Source: VGJW01 sp035285595
GTDB lineage: Bacteria > Cyanobacteriota > Sericytochromatia > S15B-MN24 > VGJW01
Length of the DNA: 64,000 nucleotides
Direction of reading: 5' to 3'
Assembly (NCBI GenBank): GCA_035285595.1
Contig: JAYKGV010000028.1
Location: forward strand, 1-64,000
The notes beneath the pieces are model-generated. The model made no database searches. It saw only the letters and a list, made by a program, of their open reading frames with translations, and had not been told where the DNA came from. This document shows positions 60,287-64,000 of the stretch, piece after piece; positions within the stretch are counted from its first letter, which is position 1, and the number at the start of each line of letters is the position of its first letter. Both the position numbers and the translations under genes were made by a program.

Positions 60287-60315
60287 AGTGTAGGACGAAA
60301 TCTGGAAGGAGGCAA
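60287..60315 (-). promoter_or_regulatory. Probable rpsU promoter
   Basis: On the minus strand TTGCCT (60315-60310), a 17-base spacer and TACACT (60292-60287) lie about 52 bases before the start codon. Spacing is ideal and both hexamers match four bases. It would uncouple rpsU from the upstream HIT and sigma genes. Confidence 0.55.
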
Positions 60316-60384
60316 GCCTTCCGATGCTGGGTGGCGTCCAGGAAACCGGCCCGATGGACCGTGCGGCGCTGGCAGAGGCGCGAT

Positions 60385-60717
60385 CTAGCCCGGTGGCCAT
60401 TGCATGGCTCGGCCGGCCAGGAGATGAAAGTGCAAGTGGAAGACCGATTGACCGGCACCCGCCCCTTGATTGGTGACCAGACGATAGGCCTCCTCCACAC
60501 GCAGCAGACGAGCCGTTTGCTGGATGGTCAGGATGAGGCCTGTCCCCTCGGCCGGATCCAGATCCTGAAAGCCATTGCAATGGCGAACAGGGACCACCAG
60601 CACGTGCGTCGGAGCCTGTGGCGTTCGATCCGCGAAGGCTACGGCATCATCCGTCCGATGAAGGATCGTGGCGGGCAGCTGGCCCTCAACGATGCGGCAG
60701 AAGATACAGTCTTCCAA
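60385..60717 (-). CDS. HIT-family protein (HinT-like)
   Basis: TTG 60717 lies six bases after AGGGGG and gives 110 residues, the HinT length; frames beyond it are out of family. Motifs: EDCIFCRIVEGQLPATILH, FADRTPQAPTHVLVVPVRH and the histidine triad SVFHLHFHLLAGRAM (H-x-H-x-H). The C-x-x-C pair near the N-terminus suggests zinc. HinT proteins hydrolyse adenosine phosphoramidates. It follows a small secreted protein gene after 10 bases and precedes rpsU by 150 bases. Confidence 0.94.
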   Translation of the reverse strand: MEDCIFCRIVEGQLPATILHRTDDAVAFADRTPQAPTHVLVVPVRHCNGFQDLDPAEGTGLILTIQQTARLLRVEEAYRLVTNQGAGAGQSVFHLHFHLLAGRAMQWPPG

Positions 60718-60727
60718 GGCTTGCCCC

Positions 60728-60943
60728 CTAGCGAAACCTTGGGCGTTCGACGTGACTCGCACCGGTGGGTGCCGACCCCGGGGACCCAACCCGTACCTGA
60801 ACCCCTCCGATGGGCAACGTGGCGGGTGTCGGGCTGGGGGTGGGGGTGGGAGCGGGACGCGGATTGGCCATCGCCGGTGCCGTGCTCAGGAAAAGCATTG
60901 CAACGGCCAGCAGGGCCATCGGGGTCGGGAACCCGTGTCTCAC
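60728..60943 (-). CDS. Small exported Pro/Thr-rich protein
   Basis: The 71-residue protein starts at GTG 60943 in a GTGA overlap with the anti-sigma gene, with GGAGGTGAAGC before it. It has a signal peptide (MALLAVAMLFLSTAPAMA, cleavage after AMA) and a short PAPTPTPSPTP linker ending in a basic tail. There is no domain. Because it is co-translated with the anti-sigma factor, it may be a periplasmic partner in sensing, which is inference. Confidence 0.65.
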   Translation of the reverse strand: MRHGFPTPMALLAVAMLFLSTAPAMANPRPAPTPTPSPTPATLPIGGVQVRVGSPGSAPTGASHVERPRFR

Positions 60944-61638
60944 GCTTCACCTCCGTGGTGTCGTCGGCCACCTGAGGAAGGCAGCTCTCTCACAGGTAGG
61001 ACGATATGCGTTTCACGGATGTTCCGTGCTTTGCGGACCACTGCTTGAATTTCCCAGCGTCCAGGCTGGAGGGGGCGAACGGCGATGGGGACGACCGTAC
61101 GCCCCTTGCGCAGCTGCCCTTGCCACGTGACACGCGATTCTTCCATCGCCTTGCCCTTCGCATCCACGAAGCGCAAACCTTCGGGTAGGCGAATGTCAAA
61201 GGTCACATCGTCGACGTCTTCCTGAACCTCGAAGGCCACTTGCACCGCCACGTTCTGGCCAAGGGGCACGGCATTCGCTTCCAGCGTGATGCCGGGATCC
61301 GGTGCATGCCCGAGGAAGAGGCTGAAGGCTGCGGCCGCAGCTGCCCCCAACGCCATCGAGGGCCAGTTCAGGGATGACAGGAACTGATGATGCCAAGGGC
61401 GAGTCGGCAAGGGCTCGGCCGCAAGGGCCAGATGGAAGCGTTGACGGAATCCAGCGGGTAACTGCGGCCGAGGAAGCGAGCGGACCTGTTCCCGCAAGGC
61501 TTGCAGGGCGCGCACACGCGCTGTGCAGGTGGGGCAGGATCCCAAGTGCCCTTCCAACTCGACGTCCAGCGTCCCTCCCAGCGCGTCGGGACCCTCCAGA
61601 GAGGACGCCAGCAAGGGTTCAGCCTGTCGGCAGTCCAT
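60940..61638 (-). CDS. Anti-sigma factor, zinc-finger type, one transmembrane helix
   Basis: The 232-residue protein begins MDCRQAEPLLASSLEG and carries HLGSCPTCTARVR, the H-x3-C-x2-C signature of ZAS anti-sigma factors. After a helical part, one transmembrane helix lies near residues 93-110 (MALGAAAAAAFSLFLG). The outer part (about 120 residues) is a beta-rich domain (VAVQVAFEVQEDVDDVTFDI). It overlaps the sigma gene by 20 bases. The outer domain probably senses an envelope signal and releases the sigma factor. Confidence 0.87.
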   Translation of the reverse strand: MDCRQAEPLLASSLEGPDALGGTLDVELEGHLGSCPTCTARVRALQALREQVRSLPRPQLPAGFRQRFHLALAAEPLPTRPWHHQFLSSLNWPSMALGAAAAAAFSLFLGHAPDPGITLEANAVPLGQNVAVQVAFEVQEDVDDVTFDIRLPEGLRFVDAKGKAMEESRVTWQGQLRKGRTVVPIAVRPLQPGRWEIQAVVRKARNIRETHIVLPVRELPSSGGRRHHGGEA

Positions 61639-62269
61639 GGCTCTTTCCTTCCAACCAGGCCGACCAGCGGTCCTTGCGGGCCAACAGGATCTGCCTAAGG
61701 CTCTCCCTTGCGCGATTCAGGCGCGACTTCACCGTTCCAAGGTTCAGGTCAAGCATGGTGGCGATTTCCTGGTAGTCATAACCTTCGAGGTCATACAGCA
61801 GGAGCGGTCCCTTGAGCTTGTCGGACAGCTGGTCGACCGCCTCCCGAACCACTTCTCCAAGTTGCTGATCCTCGAACGCTCGGTCGAGGGACCGGTCCGG
61901 CCGTTCTGGAACTTGTTCGACCGGCTCTTCGTGACGGCGCGAGGCCTTCTTGAACTCGTCGAGCACTGTGTTCCGCACGATCCGGCACAGCCAACCGTGG
62001 ACGTCACTGGTTCCTCGGAAGGTGCCAAGTCCGCGATAGGCCTTGAGGAGGGCATCCTGAAGGACGTCTGCGGCATCGTCGGGATCTCCCAGGTGAGCAC
62101 GGGCCAGGGCATACAGCCGGTCGAGCGAGGGCTCGACGAGGATCTCGAAGGCCTGCTTGTCCCCACCCAAGGCACGGTGCACCAGGTGCATCTGCTCGGG
62201 AGTGGCGGGCAAGGAAAGAACCTTCTGCTGGCATGACGAGGACGACGCTCCCCGTGTTCCCTCCATCAT
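61619..62269 (-). CDS. ECF-type RNA polymerase sigma factor
   Basis: The protein is 216 residues from ATG 62269 (ATG 62266 also possible; no strong Shine-Dalgarno site). Region 2 shows FEILVEPSLDRLYALARAHL, GDPDDAADVLQDALLKAYRG and WLCRIVRNTVLDEFKK. Region 4 shows LLLYDLEGYDYQEIATMLDL followed by NLGTVKSRLNRARESLRQIL. The Arg/Ser-rich N-terminal extension is unusual. It is directly followed by its anti-sigma factor, so it is a classical two-gene regulatory pair. It diverges from ybaB at 62312. Confidence 0.93.
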   Translation of the reverse strand: MMEGTRGASSSSCQQKVLSLPATPEQMHLVHRALGGDKQAFEILVEPSLDRLYALARAHLGDPDDAADVLQDALLKAYRGLGTFRGTSDVHGWLCRIVRNTVLDEFKKASRRHEEPVEQVPERPDRSLDRAFEDQQLGEVVREAVDQLSDKLKGPLLLYDLEGYDYQEIATMLDLNLGTVKSRLNRARESLRQILLARKDRWSAWLEGKSHGLPTG

Positions 62270-62311
62270 ACCCCGGTCTGCTACCATGGCCTCGTCAGGA
62301 TGGAGGTGGCC

Positions 62312-62668
62312 ATGCGCAAGATGCCGAGCGGTTTCCCCGGGGGCATGGGAGGCATGGACCTGGGCAAGATGATGCGACAGGCCCAGAAGATGCAGGAAGA
62401 CCTGCAGCGTGCCCAGGAAGGTCTCAAGGACGTTCGCCTCGAGGGGACGGCCGGTGGTGGTGTCGTGACCGTGACGGTGGATGGTCATCGTGACGTCGTG
62501 GGTCTGCGCATCCGCCCAGAAGCGGTGGATCCAGACGATGTCGAGACGCTCGAGGATCTCGTGCTGGGTGCCCTGAAGGATGCTCAGGCCAAGGCCCGCG
62601 TGGAGGCCGAACAGCGCCTCGGAGGCATCGCAGGGTCGCTCGGCGGCGGGCTTCCCGGCCTGTTCTGA
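62312..62668 (+). CDS. ybaB: YbaB/EbfC nucleoid-associated protein
   Basis: ATG 62312 lies four to five bases after GGAGGTGGCC and gives 118 residues. After a Gly/Met-rich start the family pattern is clear: LGKMMRQAQKMQEDLQRAQE, VTVTVDGHRDVVGLRIRPEA, DVETLEDLVLGALKDAQAKA, and a Gly-rich end GGGLPGLF. It binds DNA as a dimer. It precedes recR by 11 bases, as in many bacteria. Confidence 0.95.
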   Translation: MRKMPSGFPGGMGGMDLGKMMRQAQKMQEDLQRAQEGLKDVRLEGTAGGGVVTVTVDGHRDVVGLRIRPEAVDPDDVETLEDLVLGALKDAQAKARVEAEQRLGGIAGSLGGGLPGLF

Positions 62669-62679
62669 ATCTCCCCGCC

Positions 62680-63279
62680 GTGTCTTTGCCAGCACCTCTC
62701 ATGGCCCTCGTGGCCGAGTTGCAGCGATTGCCTGGAATCGGCCACAAGAGTGCCCAGCGGCTAGGTCTGCATCTGGTTTCACGGCCGGTCCAGGAGGTGG
62801 AGCGTCTGGCGTCCGCCTTGCTCGAGGCACGGCAAGCCCTGCAGCGGTGTGAGACCTGCCACGATCTGGCCGACGGTCCGGTCTGCAGGATTTGTCAGGA
62901 CCCCGCCCGTGATGCCGGCCTCCTGGCCGTGGTGACCGGGACTCGTGAAGTTCTCGCCTTCGAGCGTACACGCGAATTCAAAGGCCGCTATCATCTTCTG
63001 GGGGGACTGCTGTCACCCTTGGATGGCGTGGGGCCGGAACAGCTCAATGTCCGCAGCCTGCTCGAAAGGCTGCGGGATCCTGGCATTCGAGAGGTGCTTC
63101 TCGCGCTGGACCCCACCATCGAAGGGGAAGCCACGACCCTCTACCTGTCTCGGTTGCTTAAACCTCTCGCCATTCCCTGCACGAGGTTGGCCTCGGGGCT
63201 GTCCGTTGGCAGCGACCTGGAGATGGCCGACGAGGTCACGCTGGCCCGCGCTTTCGAGGGGCGACGCACCATCGACTGA
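62680..63279 (+). CDS. recR: Recombination protein RecR
   Basis: The 199-residue protein starts at GTG 62680 (ATG 62701 is an alternative). It has the helix-hairpin-helix LQRLPGIGHKSAQRLGLHLV, the zinc finger CETCHDLADGPVCRIC, the Toprim domain (LLAVVTGTREVLAFERTREF, LALDPTIEGEATTLYLSRLL), and the Walker-like GGLLSPLDGVGPE. RecR with RecO loads RecA at gaps. The ybaB-recR pair is conserved. Its end overlaps the convergent membrane gene by 44 bases. Confidence 0.96.
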   Translation: MSLPAPLMALVAELQRLPGIGHKSAQRLGLHLVSRPVQEVERLASALLEARQALQRCETCHDLADGPVCRICQDPARDAGLLAVVTGTREVLAFERTREFKGRYHLLGGLLSPLDGVGPEQLNVRSLLERLRDPGIREVLLALDPTIEGEATTLYLSRLLKPLAIPCTRLASGLSVGSDLEMADEVTLARAFEGRRTID

Positions 63280-63979
63280 GGTCCTCGCAACGGCCTTGGT
63301 GGCGCCGGAGGTCTCCGGCAAGGACGAGAAGCCGGAGCACAAGACAAAACAAGGCCCACAGCCAAGGACCCTTCGAATGCCCGAGACTCAGTGGCGGGAT
63401 CATCAAGGCCAGCAATGCGAGGCGCCCGACTCCCCACATCCATCCTCGCGGTCTTCTGGTGGCCTGGGTCGAACCGAAGCCTCTCGCGATCGCCCTGGCC
63501 CACGATTGCCCGACGATTTCCGGTAAACCAGCCGTGACGAGATAGATCAACAGCACCCGTGCCGAGACTTCAAGAGGATTGAACGGCGAAGGACCGGCCA
63601 CGTATGGCAAGAACTGACGGACCGAGGTGTAAAGTGCCCACACGGCTCCCATCAGGAGCAAACCGCCAAGGGCCCACTCCGAAAGGCTGCGTCCATAGAG
63701 CCGTAGCCAGCGCCAACGCTCACTGCCGCGAGGGACCGACCTTGCGAATTCCCACGACAGCCAGGCCCCTTGAAGCAGAACCCCTGCAAGGAGAGCTCGT
63801 CCGGGCACCGGTAGGTGTTGCAGATCGATCAGCGTTCGAGCTGGATGACGGGCTACGAGCTCCGCGAGCGCCTGGAGGACCGTGAACTCAAGAGGCAGGA
63901 GGCTGCCGATGGCCCAGCCGTGCACGGCCACAGCGAGGCCGAGCTGTATTTGATGGTGCTGTTCCGTGCCCGACTTCAT
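63236..63979 (-). CDS. Multi-spanning membrane protein, function unknown
   Basis: The 247-residue protein starts at ATG 63979, near the right edge of the window. It has about six hydrophobic segments (for example ALLAGVLLQGAWLSWEFARS, LGGLLLMGAVWALYTSVR, VLLIYLVTAGLPEIVGQSWA, LWALFCLVLRLLVLAGDLRR). No signature of a known protease or transporter is visible. The basic C-terminal tail overlaps recR on the other strand. It could be part of an operon continuing beyond the window. Confidence 0.65.
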   Translation of the reverse strand: MKSGTEQHHQIQLGLAVAVHGWAIGSLLPLEFTVLQALAELVARHPARTLIDLQHLPVPGRALLAGVLLQGAWLSWEFARSVPRGSERWRWLRLYGRSLSEWALGGLLLMGAVWALYTSVRQFLPYVAGPSPFNPLEVSARVLLIYLVTAGLPEIVGQSWARAIARGFGSTQATRRPRGWMWGVGRLALLALMIPPLSLGHSKGPWLWALFCLVLRLLVLAGDLRRHQGRCEDLSRWCVAPRKRGPA

Positions 63980-64000
63980 GCCCTGGGGCGCAGGAGGGGG

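Noticed and set aside
59988..60500. N-terminal extension of PgpH across rpsU
   Set aside because: The frame is open but antisense composition, the rpsU gene and its terminator lie there.
1..64000. Mobile elements, prophage, restriction or defence islands
   Set aside because: No transposase, integrase, phage structural, nuclease or toxin-antitoxin signature was seen in any gene; base and codon use looks uniform by eye.

Overview
The window is a dense, GC-rich stretch of bacterial chromosome. About 56 protein genes lie on both strands, with no gap longer than about 165 bases, and many start and stop codons overlap as ATGA or GTGA. I see no insertion sequence, prophage, integrase, CRISPR array, rRNA or tRNA gene. 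Housekeeping genes (dnaE, alaS, rpsT, rpsU, rph, recR, mnmA, ybeY) mark it as core genome. Lipoprotein signals point to a two-membrane or otherwise lipoprotein-rich cell. The lineage is uncertain. A TIGR04552-like protein and a DUF2330 protein with a MYXO-CTERM-like tail recall Myxococcota. The secreted NHL-propeller lipoproteins with an Ala-Asn-Gly repeat, the giant kinase-ATPase-GAF protein, the sdaAB-sdaAA order and the pgpH-ybeY-dgkA order would also fit a non-photosynthetic Cyanobacteriota relative (Sericytochromatia type). Both placements are inference.

Layout. 1-7.6 kb: four envelope proteins with beta-propeller (NHL) repeats, three of them lipoproteins, next to a 1794-residue protein kinase/ATPase/TPR/GAF/diguanylate cyclase (7.6-13 kb). 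13.2-18.9 kb: two secreted proteins (one alpha-2-macroglobulin-like), a receiver-like small protein, a selenocysteine-containing SelD read through an in-frame TGA with a SECIS-like hairpin, small conserved genes and a His-rich secreted protein. 18.9-22 kb: an APC-type permease with two RCK (TrkA-type) regulators, a likely potassium-transport unit. 22.2-29.7 kb: dnaE and TPR proteins. 29.7-35.4 kb: rpsT, a lipoprotein, split L-serine dehydratase, a deacetylase-family enzyme and a coiled-coil protein. 35.5-40.2 kb: mnmA, the TIGR04552-like gene and a GNAT-APH-RluE operon. 40.2-44.1 kb: a sugar ABC importer (binding protein and two permeases, no ATPase) translationally coupled to a subtilase with an altered oxyanion residue. 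44.1-57.7 kb: DUF2330 protein, hppD, alaS, a phosphatase lipoprotein, a beta-oxidation fusion enzyme, rph, a double GT-C glycosyltransferase and two small membrane or coiled-coil genes. 57.6-62.3 kb, minus strand: ECF sigma, zinc-finger anti-sigma, small secreted protein, HIT, rpsU, pgpH, ybeY, dgkA. 62.3-64 kb: ybaB-recR and a membrane protein.

The strongest unusual signals are the recoded selD with its SECIS-like element, the kinase-to-c-di-GMP fusion protein, the RCK-RCK-APC cassette, and the repeat-bearing NHL lipoproteins. Gene starts were chosen from Shine-Dalgarno sites, signal peptides and family lengths, so several differ from the longest open frame.
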